Shown here: positions 1 through 8,320 of the stretch, in pieces | Numbering within the stretch: the first letter of the stretch is position 1 | How the letters are laid out: each line of letters begins with the position of its first letter | Origin: Pseudonocardia petroleophila | GTDB lineage: Bacteria; Actinomycetota; Actinomycetes; Mycobacteriales; Pseudonocardiaceae | NCBI RefSeq assembly: GCF_014235185.1 | Contig: NZ_CP060131.1 | Coordinates: 4,099,501-4,163,500, forward strand | Direction of reading: 5' to 3' | Length of the DNA stretch: 64,000 nucleotides | Made by a program: the position numbers and the translations under genes | The notes under the pieces: generated by a model | Seen by the model: the letters and a program-made list of their open reading frames with translations, nothing else | Told to the model about the DNA's origin: nothing | Databases searched by the model: none

Positions 1-91
1 AGCGGAGCCGGCGGAATCGCATAGGCGCAGCATATGGGTCGCCACGAAGCAGATGTTGGACATATCGAGAGGTGCGGGGGACGCTCGGGGC

Positions 92-745
92 ATGCCCCTC
101 CCCGTTCTGGACCCCGCCGCCGCGGTCTCTCGCATCCCCGACGGCGCCACCGTCATGGTCGGCGGGTTCGGCCTGGTCGGCGCGCCCCTGACCCTGATCG
201 ACGCGCTCCTGACGCACTCGTCGGTGACGGACCTGACGGTCGTCAGCAACAACCTCGGCGAGCCCGGCCGCGGGCTCGGGAAGCTGCTCCTGGAGGGCCG
301 CGTCGCCAAGGCCGTCGGCTCCTACTTCACCAGCAACCCCGACGTCGTCGCCGCCTACCAGGAGGACCGCCTGGAGATCGACCTCGTGCCGCAGGGCACG
401 CTGGCCGAGGCGATCCGGGCCGGGGGAGCGGGCATCGGCGGCTTCTACACGCGCACCGGCTGGGGCACCGCGCTCGGCGAGGGCCGCGACGAGCGGGTGA
501 TCCGCGGCGAGCCCCACGTCTACCAGGAGAGCCTGCGCGCCGACGTCGCACTCGTGCGGGCCCGCGCCGCCGACGAGCTCGGCAACCTCGTCTACGCCAA
601 GACCGCGCGCAACTTCAACCCCGACATGGCCACCGCCGCCGACCTGGTGATCGCCGAGGTCGACGAGATCGTGCCGGTCGGCGCACTCGACCCGGAGGAG
701 ATCGTGACCCCGCACCTGTTCGTCGACGTCCTGGTGCTCTCATGA
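92..745 (+). CDS. 3-oxoacid/3-oxoadipate CoA-transferase, subunit A
   Basis: Alpha subunit (217 aa) of a family I CoA-transferase, moving CoA from succinyl-CoA or acetyl-CoA to a 3-oxo acid. The CoA-binding glycine loop GGFGLVGAP lies at residues 24-32, and length and fold signature fit subunit A. I start at ATG 92, where the family homology begins ([11 protein letters not shown]) with a GGGGGA stretch about 11 bp upstream; an in-frame ATG at 53 would add 13 unrelated residues. It overlaps subunit B by ATGA, so the two are translationally coupled, and a thiolase follows. That trio matches the end of the beta-ketoadipate pathway (pcaI-pcaJ-pcaF), but ketone-body or another 3-oxo acid use is equally possible; substrate is not readable. 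Confidence 0.9.
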   Translation: MPLPVLDPAAAVSRIPDGATVMVGGFGLVGAPLTLIDALLTHSSVTDLTVVSNNLGEPGRGLGKLLLEGRVAKAVGSYFTSNPDVVAAYQEDRLEIDLVPQGTLAEAIRAGGAGIGGFYTRTGWGTALGEGRDERVIRGEPHVYQESLRADVALVRARAADELGNLVYAKTARNFNPDMATAADLVIAEVDEIVPVGALDPEEIVTPHLFVDVLVLS

Positions 746-1392
746 GCGCCGTCCAGGAACGCATCGCCGCCCGCGTCGTGCCGCACATCCCGCCGGGTGC
801 GGTGGTGAACCTCGGCATCGGCATCCCGACGCTGGTCGCCGACCACCTGCCCGGGTTCGCCGCGCACCTGCAGACCGAGAACGGCCTGCTCGGCGTCGGC
901 CCGACCCCGGGGCCCGGCGAGGTCGATCCCGATCTCGTGCACGCGGGCAAGAAGCCCGTCACCGCCCGGCCCGGCGCCTCGTTCTTCGCGAGCTCCGCGT
1001 CGTTCGGGATGATCCGCGGCGGGCACGTCGAGGTCGCGGTGCTCGGCGCGCTGCAGATCGACGGGCGGGGCCGGATCGCGAACTGGTCGGTGCCCGGAAA
1101 GCCGGTGCTCGGCGTCGGCGGGGCGATGGACCTGCTGGTCGGGGCCCGCACCGTCGTCGTCGCGACCACGCACACCGCCAAGGACGGCACGCCCAAGATC
1201 GTCGCGGAGTGCTCCTACCCGCTCACGGCGCGGCGTCCGGTCGACGTGGTCGTCACCGAGCTGGCGACGTTCCGGGTGCGCGACGGCGGGCTCGTCCTGA
1301 CCGACCTGGCCGACGGCGTGACCCTCGACGAGGTGCGCGAGCGGACCGCTGCGCCCTTCCGCACCGAGATCCCGGAGGCCGTCGATGCGTGA
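742..1392 (+). CDS. 3-oxoacid/3-oxoadipate CoA-transferase, subunit B
   Basis: Beta subunit (216 aa), carrying the catalytic glutamate that forms the glutamyl-CoA thioester. The family motif TENGLLG is at residues 45-51 with Glu46 as nucleophile, and the N-terminal glycine loop NLGIGIPT sits at 23-30. The start ATG lies inside the ATGA overlap with subunit A, and its end overlaps the thiolase start by 8 bp, so all three genes form one transcript. Together with subunit A it should form a heterotetramer in the cytoplasm. Confidence 0.92.
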   Translation: MSAVQERIAARVVPHIPPGAVVNLGIGIPTLVADHLPGFAAHLQTENGLLGVGPTPGPGEVDPDLVHAGKKPVTARPGASFFASSASFGMIRGGHVEVAVLGALQIDGRGRIANWSVPGKPVLGVGGAMDLLVGARTVVVATTHTAKDGTPKIVAECSYPLTARRPVDVVVTELATFRVRDGGLVLTDLADGVTLDEVRERTAAPFRTEIPEAVDA

Positions 1393-2590
1393 CGCCGTCA
1401 TCTGCGAGCCGCTGCGCACCCCGGTCGGCGGGTTCGGCGGCACCCTGCGCACCGTCCCCGCCCACGTCCTGGGCGCGACCGTGGTCCGCGCGGTGCTGGA
1501 GCGCAGCGGGCTGGACCCGGCCGCCGTCGACGAGCTGGTGCTCGGGCAGAGCTACCCGACCATGGACGCGCCCGCGGTCGGGCGGGTCGTCGCGCTCGAC
1601 GCCGGGCTGCCCGTCACCGTCACCGGCCAGCAGATCGACCGGCGCTGCGGCTCCGGGCTGCAGGCCGTGCTCACCGCCGCGATGCAGGTGCAGACCGGCG
1701 TGAGCGACGTCGTGCTGGCCGGGGGCGTCGAGTCGATGTCGCGGGCGCCGTTCTACTCCGCCGACATGCGCTGGGGCACCCCCGCGGGTCCGGGTCTGCT
1801 GCTGCACGACGCGCTGGCCCGCGGGCGTGTCACCGCGGGCGGCGAGAACTTCCCGGTGCCCGGCGGGATGCTGGAGACGGCGGAGAACCTGCGCCGCTCC
1901 TACGGCATCGGCCGCGACGAGCAGGACAAGCTGGCGGTGCGCTCGCACCGCCGGGCCGCCGCCGCGCAGGCCGCCGGGGTGTTCGCCGAGGAGATCGTGC
2001 CGGTCACGGTGCCCGGCAAGCGCGGCGACACCGTCGTGGAGCGCGACGAGCACATCCGGCCCGACAGCTCCGTCGAGGTGCTGGCGCGGCTGCGCCCGGT
2101 GCTGGGCCGCGACGACCCGGACGCCACGGTCACCGCCGGGAACGCCTCTGGCCAGAACGACGGCGCCGCGGCCTGCGTCGTCACCACCCCCGAGCGGGCC
2201 GCCGCGCTCGGCCTGCGCCCGCTGGTGCGGCTGGTGTCCTGGGCCGTGGCCGGGGTGCCGCCCGCGACGATGGGCATCGGCCCGGTCCCGGCGACCGCCC
2301 TCGCGCTGGAGCGGGCCGGGCTCACCCTCGACGACGTCGACCTGATCGAGCTGAACGAGGCGTTCGCCGCGCAGGTGCTGGCCGTGACGCGGGAGTGGAA
2401 GCTCGACGACACCGACCGGGTCAACGTCCACGGCTCCGGCATCTCCCTGGGGCACCCGGTCGGGGCCACCGGTGCCCGCATCCTCACCACGTTGTCGCGG
2501 GAGATGGTCCGCCGCGGTGCGCGCTACGGGCTGGAGACGATGTGCATCGGCGGCGGGCAGGGCCTGGCCGCGGTGGTCGAGCGGGTCTGA
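1385..2590 (+). CDS. Acetyl-CoA C-acyltransferase (thiolase)
   Basis: Thiolase of 401 aa that cleaves a 3-oxoacyl-CoA with free CoA to acetyl-CoA and a shortened acyl-CoA. The nucleophilic cysteine is Cys88 in DRRCGSGLQ; the NEAFAAQ motif (about 327), the [10 protein letters not shown] histidine region (about 355-364) and the second cysteine in CIGGGQG (about 387) are all present. Length is typical. The gene overlaps the CoA-transferase B gene by 8 bp. In this context it completes activation plus thiolysis of a 3-oxo acid such as 3-oxoadipate. Which chain it prefers cannot be told from sequence. Confidence 0.92.
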   Translation: MRDAVICEPLRTPVGGFGGTLRTVPAHVLGATVVRAVLERSGLDPAAVDELVLGQSYPTMDAPAVGRVVALDAGLPVTVTGQQIDRRCGSGLQAVLTAAMQVQTGVSDVVLAGGVESMSRAPFYSADMRWGTPAGPGLLLHDALARGRVTAGGENFPVPGGMLETAENLRRSYGIGRDEQDKLAVRSHRRAAAAQAAGVFAEEIVPVTVPGKRGDTVVERDEHIRPDSSVEVLARLRPVLGRDDPDATVTAGNASGQNDGAAACVVTTPERAAALGLRPLVRLVSWAVAGVPPATMGIGPVPATALALERAGLTLDDVDLIELNEAFAAQVLAVTREWKLDDTDRVNVHGSGISLGHPVGATGARILTTLSREMVRRGARYGLETMCIGGGQGLAAVVERV

Positions 2591-2730
2591 CGCGCCGGCC
2601 CAGCGCCACGCCCTGCCGTCGGAGCGGCGCACGGCCTCGTCGACGCGGGCGGTGTCGTCGACCCCACCGCCGCCCTCCGCGCCGCCACCGTCGAGGAGGC
2701 GACGACGGGGCCCCGCTGATGCTCCCGGGT

Positions 2731-3459
2731 TCAGGCGGGCACGGCCGCGGCGTCGCGACCGTGCAGCGCCTGCGCCACCGCGCGCAACGGCTCCGGGTCG
2801 ACGAGGAGGCCGAGGTGGCTGCCGGGCACCTCGACGACGCGCGCGGCGGGATCGAGGCACGCCCGCCAGCGCACGAGCCGGTCCTCGCGGCTGTAGACGG
2901 CGACGAACGGGACGTCCGGCACGCCGCGGAGTGCGTCGTGGAACTGCGTGCAGCACGACCCGTAGAAGCAGGCCACGGTGAACAGGCCCGGTACGCCGAG
3001 CGTGCCCGCCACGGCGAGCGCCCCCGCCTGCAGCCTGAGCGGCAGACTCACGCCGTACACGTCGAACGGGGTGCCCAGCGTGACGAGGGAGTGCACGGGC
3101 ATCGCCGGATCGGTCGCGACGGCCCGGGCGAACTGGCCTCCGCGGCTGTACCCGAGCAGGCGGACCGGCGATCCGGTCTCGTCGGCGAACCGCCGCACGA
3201 CGTCCTTGAGGTCGTCGACGGTGCGTCGGCCGCAGCCCATGCCGACACCGGCCGTGTGGGTCCGGACCGTGTAGCCCAGGCCCGTGAGCCGGTCGCGGAG
3301 CGGGGCGAGGGTGAGGTCGGTGGTGCAGAAGCCGCCGACCAGGACCACGGGCCCGCTGCCGTGCAGGTCTGCGGGCAGGTCGGCCGGGCGGGGATCGGCG
3401 GGAGCGTCGACGAGTGCGCGCACGCGGCGGAGCGTGTGGGTGATCGAGAACTGGGGCAC
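2731..3459 (-). CDS. Alpha/beta hydrolase, small lipase-like
   Basis: Alpha/beta hydrolase of 242 aa. The nucleophile elbow is GYSRGGQ with Ser105, the oxyanion region is VLVGGF at 40-45, and a late GSHLGLL supplies the likely catalytic His. A TLGTPFDVYG stretch resembles lipase/esterase EstA-type enzymes. Start is GTG 3459, chosen because AAGGAG lies 5 bp upstream; a longer frame to 3606 lacks family similarity. No signal peptide is visible, so it is probably cytoplasmic. It runs convergently to the thiolase and stands alone. An 18-bp near-palindrome lies about 100 bp upstream. Substrate unknown. Confidence 0.8.
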   Translation of the reverse strand: MPQFSITHTLRRVRALVDAPADPRPADLPADLHGSGPVVLVGGFCTTDLTLAPLRDRLTGLGYTVRTHTAGVGMGCGRRTVDDLKDVVRRFADETGSPVRLLGYSRGGQFARAVATDPAMPVHSLVTLGTPFDVYGVSLPLRLQAGALAVAGTLGVPGLFTVACFYGSCCTQFHDALRGVPDVPFVAVYSREDRLVRWRACLDPAARVVEVPGSHLGLLVDPEPLRAVAQALHGRDAAAVPA

Positions 3460-3920
3460 GGGAGCTCCTTCGGCCGGTCCGCGCCGGAAGCTGCGCGTAC
3501 CAGGGGATCCCCGCCGGGGTGACGGTCGAACCGCGGCGCCCACCCGACAAGCCGTACTTGCCGATCGACAAGTGGGAGTTGACGGGGAGTGGTCGGAAGC
3601 GCACACTCGGCAAGCACCACATCGACGGACGAGCGGGGCACGGGGCGGTAGCGGCCCGTGGTCCTGATCGTCCGGACGTCACCTCCGCTCGGTGGGGACG
3701 TCGGTGTCCCGGCGGATCGCCGGTCATGCGTTCCCCTCCCCCCGGCCGACGCTCGTGCTGCACCGGGCCGGGCCCGACGCGGCGCACCCGGTCGTCCTCA
3801 GCAGTGAGGTCGACGGGCAGCGCAGCGGAACGCACATCCACTCTCGCTCTTCCACGAGACGACTCTCTCCACGACACGGCTCTGCCACGTGCTGACGCGG
3901 GTCAGCGAAGAAGGAATCCC
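3460..3920. other. Intergenic region between divergent hydrolase and DUF6777 gene
   Basis: About 460 bases without a convincing gene; open frames here have no recognisable domain and are shadows of high GC. It should hold the promoters of the leftward hydrolase (start 3459) and the rightward DUF6777 gene (start 3921, preceded by GAAGGAA). One 18-bp near-perfect palindrome is present at 3556-3573. Confidence 0.6.
3556..3573. promoter_or_regulatory. Near-perfect 18-bp palindrome, possible operator
   Basis: ACTTG and CAAGT arms around CCGATCGA; 16 of 18 positions are self-complementary. It lies about 97 bp upstream of the leftward hydrolase start and far from the rightward gene, so it is a candidate operator for the hydrolase. 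No regulator gene is adjacent, so the partner is unknown. Confidence 0.35.
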
Positions 3921-4662
3921 ATGTATGGAAGAATGGTGACCACTGCTGCAGTGGCCGGCCTGATCTTCGGATATGCCGCGACAGCGGCATGGACCATCGG
4001 GCCGATGAGCGAGGCCGCGGAGTACACGGTCGCCGACGATGTGCGCGCCGAACCGGCCGACGAGCGGGGCGGCAGTCCCTTCGCGCTGATGGCCGTCGAG
4101 CCCACGGAGACCTCCGCGGCGCCGGCCCGGGGTGCGGTCTCCGGGGACACGCCCGGCCTCTACGGCGGCACGTCGCAGAACGCCTGTGACCGGGCGGCGA
4201 TGGTGGCGTTCCTCGAGCAGAACGCCGACCGCGCCGACGCGTTCGCCGCCGTCGAGTCCATCGACGCGGCAGGCATCGCCGAGTACGTCGGCGGGCTGAC
4301 CCCGGTGACGCTGCGCACCGACACGGCCGTGACCAACCACGGCTTCGCGGACGGCATGGTGACGTCGTTGCAGGCGGTGCTCCAGGCGGGCACCGCGGTG
4401 ATGGTGGACCGGTTCGGCGTGCCTCAGGTGCGCTGCTACTGCGGCAACCCCCTCGCCTCACCGGCCGACACCGACGCAGGGATCGCGTACTCGGGCCGGG
4501 TGTGGTCCGACCTCGCGGCGGACCGGGTCGACGTCATCACCCCGGCGCACGCGCCGGTGGACGAGTTCACCCTCGTGACCCCGACGCACGACGCGATCGA
4601 CCGTCCGGCCGGCTCCGGCGGTGACGAGGATGCGGAGTCGGACAGCGGCTACGACGACGGTG

Positions 4663-4815
4663 CCGATGGTAACGGCGGCGACGGAAGCGGCGGCAGCGGA
4701 GACGGCGGCGGCGGAAGCGGCGGCAACGGAAACGGCGGCGGCAACAACGGCGGCGGAAACGGCGACGGCGGTGGCAACGGCGGCGGCGGCGGTGGCAACG
4801 GCGGCGACGGAAACG
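4663..4815 (+). repeat. Glycine-rich coding microsatellite, left half
   Basis: Degenerate runs of GGCGGC/GGAAAC/AACGGC units coding Gly-Asn-Gly-Gly. The same unit type resumes at 12472, showing that one repeat tract was split by the element. Confidence 0.8.
4808..4815. repeat. 8-bp target site duplication, left copy
   Basis: CGGAAACG immediately before the left terminal repeat of the ISL3 element; an identical copy is at 12471-12478, right after the outer right terminal repeat. An 8-bp duplication is the ISL3-family norm. Confidence 0.88.
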
Positions 4816-6254
4816 GGCTCATCCGAATCGGGGGTGTAGGAGTTGGGGTCTGAAGCCGCCGGTCTCGAGCAGGCTTCGGGCGATGTAGTTGGTCAGGTTG
4901 CGGAACCCGAGTGCGGAGCCGCGCAGGTGTTCGAGCCGTCCGTTGAGCGCCTCGGTCGGCCCGTTGCTGGTGCCGGGTCGTTCGAAGTAGGCGAGCACGT
5001 CGGCGGCTCGCGTCTTCAGGGTCCGGCCCAGGGTGGTGAGCTCGGTGAGCACCTTGGGGACGCCGGCGCTGAGGTCGGTGATCAGCTTCTCCATGAGCTC
5101 GCGGCCACGTTGCCGGTCCTCGTGGCGATAGGCGGCGATCATGCGCTGGTAGACACCCCAGGTCGCCTCGACCTCGACGTGAGCGTCATCAACGAACAGC
5201 GCGCGTAGCCTGTCGCTCTGCTTGTCGGTGAGCAGGTCCGCGCCGGTGTGCAGCGTGCGCCGCGACTTGTAGAGCGGGTCGTCCCTGAACCCACGGTGCC
5301 CGTGGATCGCGAGTTGGACCCGGCGCCGGCACCTGTCGAGGGCGTCACCGGCCAGGCGCACGACGTGGAAGGGATCCATCACCGTGACCGCGTCCGGGAT
5401 CTCCTCCGCAGCGGCGGTCTTGAACCCGGTGAAGCCGTCCATCGCGACCACCTCGACCGCGTCACGGAAGGCGTCGTCGCGGTCGGCGAGCCAGGTCTTG
5501 AACGCCGCCTTCGACCGGCCCTCGACCATGTCCAGCAGCCTTGCTGGGCCGGCGCCATCGCGGACCGGGGTGAGGTCGATGATCACGGTGACGTACTTGT
5601 CGCCACGCCTGGTGTGGCGCCAGACGTGCTCATCGACGCCAATGACCTTCACGCCCTCGAACCGCGTGGGGTCGTTGATCAGCAGCCGATTGCCTTCGGC
5701 CAGGACCGCGTTGTTGGCGGTGTCCCACGCGACCCCGAGTCCCTCGGCGACACGGGCGACGGTGAGGTGTGCGACCACGATCCCTTCCAGCGCCCACCGC
5801 AACCCGGTGCGCGAGAGCTTCGCGCGTGGCTCCGCCGCGGCGCTGGTGTCTTGGCGCCACACGTGTCCGCAGTCGGCACAGCGGTAGCGGCGCACTACAA
5901 CTTCCAGCACGGTCGGTCGCCAGCCCAGCGGCTCGTGGGCCAACCGCCGGATCACGGTGTCACGAGCAGCGCCTTCGCTGCCGCACCGTCGGCAAGACTG
6001 ATCTGGTTCCACCACGCGGCACGCGAGGACCGCACGATCCGGTTCAAGTCGTTGCCCGGTCACGCTCAGACCGAGGCCGTCGAGTCGAGCGAAGGCGGTC
6101 AGGTCAGGGCAGCCGAAGCCGGCCGGCGGGGTAGCGTCGGACACGTCGAGGTCTTTCGGATGGATGGCGTAGGAACCTCCATCGTCGGGAGACCTCGACG
6201 TCTATCTGCGGACCGACGCGTCCGGCCGACCTACACCCTCATCTGGGAAGAGCC
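4816..6254 (-). mobile_element. Complete ISL3-family insertion sequence
   Basis: About 1.44 kb. Terminal inverted repeats begin GGCTCATCC (left) and GGCTCTTCC (right, reverse complement) and share the inner block GGGTGTAGG, about 20 of 26 positions in all. The GGCTCTTC-type end is typical of ISL3. One transposase gene fills the element. Confidence 0.88.
4819..6144 (-). CDS. ISL3-family transposase
   Basis: Full-length DDE transposase (441 aa). Two CxxC pairs (CRRCG at about 51-55 and CADCG at about 92-96) form the N-terminal zinc-binding region of the family, followed by the IGVDEH, MDPFHVV and GPTEALNGRL blocks that hold the catalytic acids. No frameshift or internal stop, so it could still mobilise both this copy and the composite element. 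The stop codon lies inside the left terminal repeat, as usual for compact insertion sequences. Confidence 0.92.
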   Translation of the reverse strand: MSDATPPAGFGCPDLTAFARLDGLGLSVTGQRLEPDRAVLACRVVEPDQSCRRCGSEGAARDTVIRRLAHEPLGWRPTVLEVVVRRYRCADCGHVWRQDTSAAAEPRAKLSRTGLRWALEGIVVAHLTVARVAEGLGVAWDTANNAVLAEGNRLLINDPTRFEGVKVIGVDEHVWRHTRRGDKYVTVIIDLTPVRDGAGPARLLDMVEGRSKAAFKTWLADRDDAFRDAVEVVAMDGFTGFKTAAAEEIPDAVTVMDPFHVVRLAGDALDRCRRRVQLAIHGHRGFRDDPLYKSRRTLHTGADLLTDKQSDRLRALFVDDAHVEVEATWGVYQRMIAAYRHEDRQRGRELMEKLITDLSAGVPKVLTELTTLGRTLKTRAADVLAYFERPGTSNGPTEALNGRLEHLRGSALGFRNLTNYIARSLLETGGFRPQLLHPRFG

Positions 6255-6265
6255 CGCAAAGCCGA

Positions 6266-6302
6266 CGTGATTAGGTCGTCGGTTCGATTCCAACAGGCGG
6301 CT
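6266..6302 (+). other. tRNA 3' fragment (probably tRNA-Thr), truncated
   Basis: The stretch reads as the 3' half of a tRNA: an anticodon-stem 3' strand GTGAT, a short variable loop AGGTC, a T-arm GTCGG-TTCGATT-CCAAC (one mismatch) and an acceptor 3' strand AGGCGGC. The AGGTCGTCGGTTCGATTCC block is what I recall of actinobacterial tRNA-Thr genes. The 5' half is absent; DNA to the left is the ISL3 end at 6254. Such a 3' half followed by the tRNA terminator is typical of an integration (att) site, or of a tRNA gene cut by the insertion sequence in the donor genome. Confidence 0.55.
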
Positions 6303-6312
6303 CCGGCGAACA

Positions 6313-6344
6313 GCCCCTGACCTGCGCAAACGCAGGGCAGGGGC
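6313..6344 (+). terminator. Strong hairpin after the tRNA remnant
   Basis: A 14-bp stem (one mismatch) from GCCCCTGACCTGCG with a CAAA loop. Its position about 10 bp after the acceptor strand suggests the original tRNA terminator. No T-run follows. Confidence 0.6.
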
Positions 6345-6920
6345 GGTTCGGTTCTGGTGGTCGCGCGATGCGCTGGCCTCACGGCTCTGCCCGACACCGA
6401 CGTCGCTCTCCTCTGCGACGGACCCCTCGCCGGCTGAGCGCTCGCGGCCGGCATCCTGTCCGTGTGCCGATATGCCTCGCTCCGCTCGGCAACGCAGCGT
6501 GGCGTTGTGTCGCGACCTGGACGTGCGAGGTGTCAACGGTGCGTCGGCGCAGCGATCGCTGTGTGCGCAGCGAGATGCTCCATGCCGCACGCGCGGCGCG
6601 CACGAACGCAACGCCCCGGAACGCCAACGACCCGTCATCGCTGCGACGCGCAACGCGTCTCCCGTCACGGCAACGGATCGCAACCACGACCCGCCCACGG
6701 CGCCTCGCGGGACGGAGGGCAAGTTGACACAGTTGCGCTGCCATGGAACCGCGCTGGCTCTCTCGATGACCACCGGTGAAACAGTGCCGCTCCAGGCTTG
6801 CGCCTGGTGTTGCCTGGCCTCCTCGTGATCGGCCCGTCGGGGATCGTCAACGTGGTGCGGGTGTCGAGGCGGTCGGGTCCGACGGCTCGGCGGGGCGCGA
6901 TCGTCTCGTGCGTTGGCGGA
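6345..6920. other. Gene-poor stretch inside the composite element
   Basis: About 575 bases with short open frames on both strands but none with a recognisable domain, good ribosome site or codon bias. GC is somewhat lower than in the flanking chromosome. A TTGACA hexamer at about 6723 has no convincing -10 partner. I see nothing certain here. Confidence 0.5.
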
Positions 6921-7232
6921 CTACGGGAGCTTGGACGCGAGGACGTCGGCCGCCAGGATCTCGGGTGCTGCGCCGAGGAGGTGCTGGTTGGACATCAGGG
7001 CTGCGACGATGGCGCCGTTGGCGTGGGCGTCGCGAGCGGCCTCGTCGGGGAATGCATCGAAGATCCAGAAGGTGTCGGCGTGGGTCCTAGCCGCGAACCA
7101 GACAATCGTTCCTACTTCTTCGTTGGCGAGTGCGACAGCGCCGGCGAGCAGATCGGCGAGCGCGTCGTGCTGTCCATCGGCCGCGACGATCTTGGCGACG
7201 AAGGCATACGGAAGTGATGCGGGTGTGGACAT
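6921..7232 (-). CDS. Antibiotic-biosynthesis-monooxygenase (ABM/YgiN-like) domain protein
   Basis: Small protein (103 aa) of the dimeric alpha-beta barrel ABM family, which includes YgiN-type quinol monooxygenases. The pattern fits: an N-terminal strand (YAFVAKIVAADGQHDAL), a central GTIVWFAARTHADTFWIFDAFPDEAARDAH block and a C-terminal hydrophobic strand. Start ATG 7232 follows AAGGAG. It is divergent from a GlxA-type regulator, with 107 bp between the starts; that regulator probably controls it. The pair is cargo of the ISL3-ended element and has lower GC than neighbours, so it was likely acquired. Substrate unknown; a quinone or reactive aldehyde response is a guess. Confidence 0.75.
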   Translation of the reverse strand: MSTPASLPYAFVAKIVAADGQHDALADLLAGAVALANEEVGTIVWFAARTHADTFWIFDAFPDEAARDAHANGAIVAALMSNQHLLGAAPEILAADVLASKLP

Positions 7233-7339
7233 GAGGGGTTCTCCTTGACGTCGGGGTTCTTCGTGGGGCGAGTTCAGCGTACGACGAGCGAGGGCCGGTG
7301 GGGAGTGGCGTATACGGCAGTATTGCTATCGTTCGCGCC

Positions 7340-8281
7340 ATGCGTATCGGACTGATCGCGATCGACGGCTGCTTCGGTTCGGCGGTCGCGTCGGTCATCG
7401 ACATCGTGCGGGTGGCCGACGGAGCCCGCGGCGATGTCGACCCGCGGATCGACCCGATCGAACTCGCCATCCTCGGACCGAAACGGCGAGTGACCACGAC
7501 GGCATCGATGACCCTGTCGGTGGACCACCCGCTGTCGGAGTCCGGAGAGTTCGACGTGGTCGTCGTCCCTGCGCTTGGAACCCTCACGGCCGCCGCGACC
7601 CACGACGCCCTCCAGAGCCGAGATGCTCGTTCGGTCATCGCCTCACTCGGGCGCCTCGACGACGCGACCACCCGGATCGCCGCGGCGTGCACCGGCGTGT
7701 TCGCCGTCGCCGAGACCGGACGGATGCATCATCGGCGGGCGACGACCAGCTGGTTCCTGGGGCCGGAGTTCCTGAAGCGCTATCCGACCGTCGCCCTCGA
7801 TCTCGACACCATGGTCGTGGTCGACGGGAACCTCGTCACTGCCGGCGCCGCCTTCGCCCACATCGACCTCGCGCTCTCACTCGTGCGATCGATCAGCCCC
7901 GACCTGGCCCAACATGTCGCCAAGCTCCTCATCATCGACGAGCGCCCGTCGCAGGCGGCCTTCGTCGCCTATGAACATCTCCGGCACGAGGACCCGATCG
8001 TCGTCGAGTTCGAACGCTTCGTGCGCGTCCGCCTGGACGAACCGTTCAACGTCGCCTTCGTCGCGCAGTCGCTCGGCACCAGCCGGCGCACCCTCGAACG
8101 ACGAGTCCGTGCGGCGCTCAACCTCACTCCGCTCGGCTTCGTCCAACGGCTTCGCATCGAACGAGCTCGGCACCTCTCAGCAACCACGGACCTCACCTCC
8201 GCCGAGATCGCGCGACGGGTCGGCTACGCGAACGCCGAGACTCTGCGCTCCCTCCTGCGCAGGGAACGACGCCGTTCCTGA
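7340..8281 (+). CDS. GlxA-family transcriptional regulator (DJ-1/PfpI domain plus AraC HTH)
   Basis: 313 aa. Residues 1-170 form a DJ-1/PfpI-like domain with the nucleophile-elbow region AACTGVFAVAETG; residues about 215-313 are an AraC/XylS double helix-turn-helix (VAQSLGTSRRTLERRVRAA, then IARRVGYANAETLRSLLRR). Start ATG 7340 is preferred over an upstream frame start at 7298, because family similarity begins at MRIGLIAIDG. It is divergent from the ABM gene, its probable target. The gene is mobile-element cargo; IS481 inserted 28 bp after its stop, leaving it intact. Confidence 0.85.
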   Translation: MRIGLIAIDGCFGSAVASVIDIVRVADGARGDVDPRIDPIELAILGPKRRVTTTASMTLSVDHPLSESGEFDVVVVPALGTLTAAATHDALQSRDARSVIASLGRLDDATTRIAAACTGVFAVAETGRMHHRRATTSWFLGPEFLKRYPTVALDLDTMVVVDGNLVTAGAAFAHIDLALSLVRSISPDLAQHVAKLLIIDERPSQAAFVAYEHLRHEDPIVVEFERFVRVRLDEPFNVAFVAQSLGTSRRTLERRVRAALNLTPLGFVQRLRIERARHLSATTDLTSAEIARRVGYANAETLRSLLRRERRRS

Positions 8282-8309
8282 CCTATCGCCATGCCTGTAA
8301 AGCCGGTGT

Positions 8310-8315
8310 CCTAGC
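8310..8315. repeat. IS481 target duplication, left copy
   Basis: CCTAGC; the matching copy is at 10809-10814, directly after the right end of IS481. Confidence 0.8.
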
Positions 8316-8320
8316 TGTAC
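8313..8320. repeat. IS256 target duplication, left copy
   Basis: AGCTGTAC; identical copy at 9691-9698. Because the last five bases are the IS481 tip TGTAC, IS256 clearly landed in the IS481 end. Confidence 0.85.

Larger units (their letters stand above)
3921..4853 (+). pseudogene. DUF6777-like secreted protein, 5' part, truncated by ISL3 element
   Basis: Start ATG 3921 with a GAAGGAA ribosome site. A hydrophobic N-terminus (about residues 6-25, AAVAGLIFGYAATAAW) looks like a signal peptide or membrane anchor. Residues from about 75 (DTPGLYGGT) through LTPVTLRTDT, VTNHGF, QAVLQAGTAVMVD and RCYCGNPL match the actinobacterial DUF6777 pattern as I recall it. After residue 230 the protein becomes a Gly/Asn/Asp low-complexity tail. 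At base 4816 it runs into an ISL3 element and stops 38 bases later, adding about 12 foreign residues. The rest of the gene resumes, in the same reading frame, after 12478. The DUF6777 domain itself is intact, so a shortened product may still be made. Function unknown. Confidence 0.75.

Noticed and set aside
1253-3877. Long minus-strand open frame opposite the thiolase operon
   Set aside because: Antisense shadow of high-GC coding DNA; no domain, low-complexity Arg/Pro/Gly-rich product.
4663-4815. CRISPR or minisatellite array
   Set aside because: Repeat is coding Gly/Asn low complexity with no regular spacers; nothing in the window has CRISPR structure or cas genes.
6255-6345. Complete tRNA gene
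   Set aside because: Only a 3' half is present; D-arm and anticodon loop are missing, so it cannot be a functional tRNA.
6360-6780. Several 100-120 codon frames on both strands
   Set aside because: Overlap each other, Arg/Ser/Ala-rich, no domain and no ribosome site; treated as noncoding.
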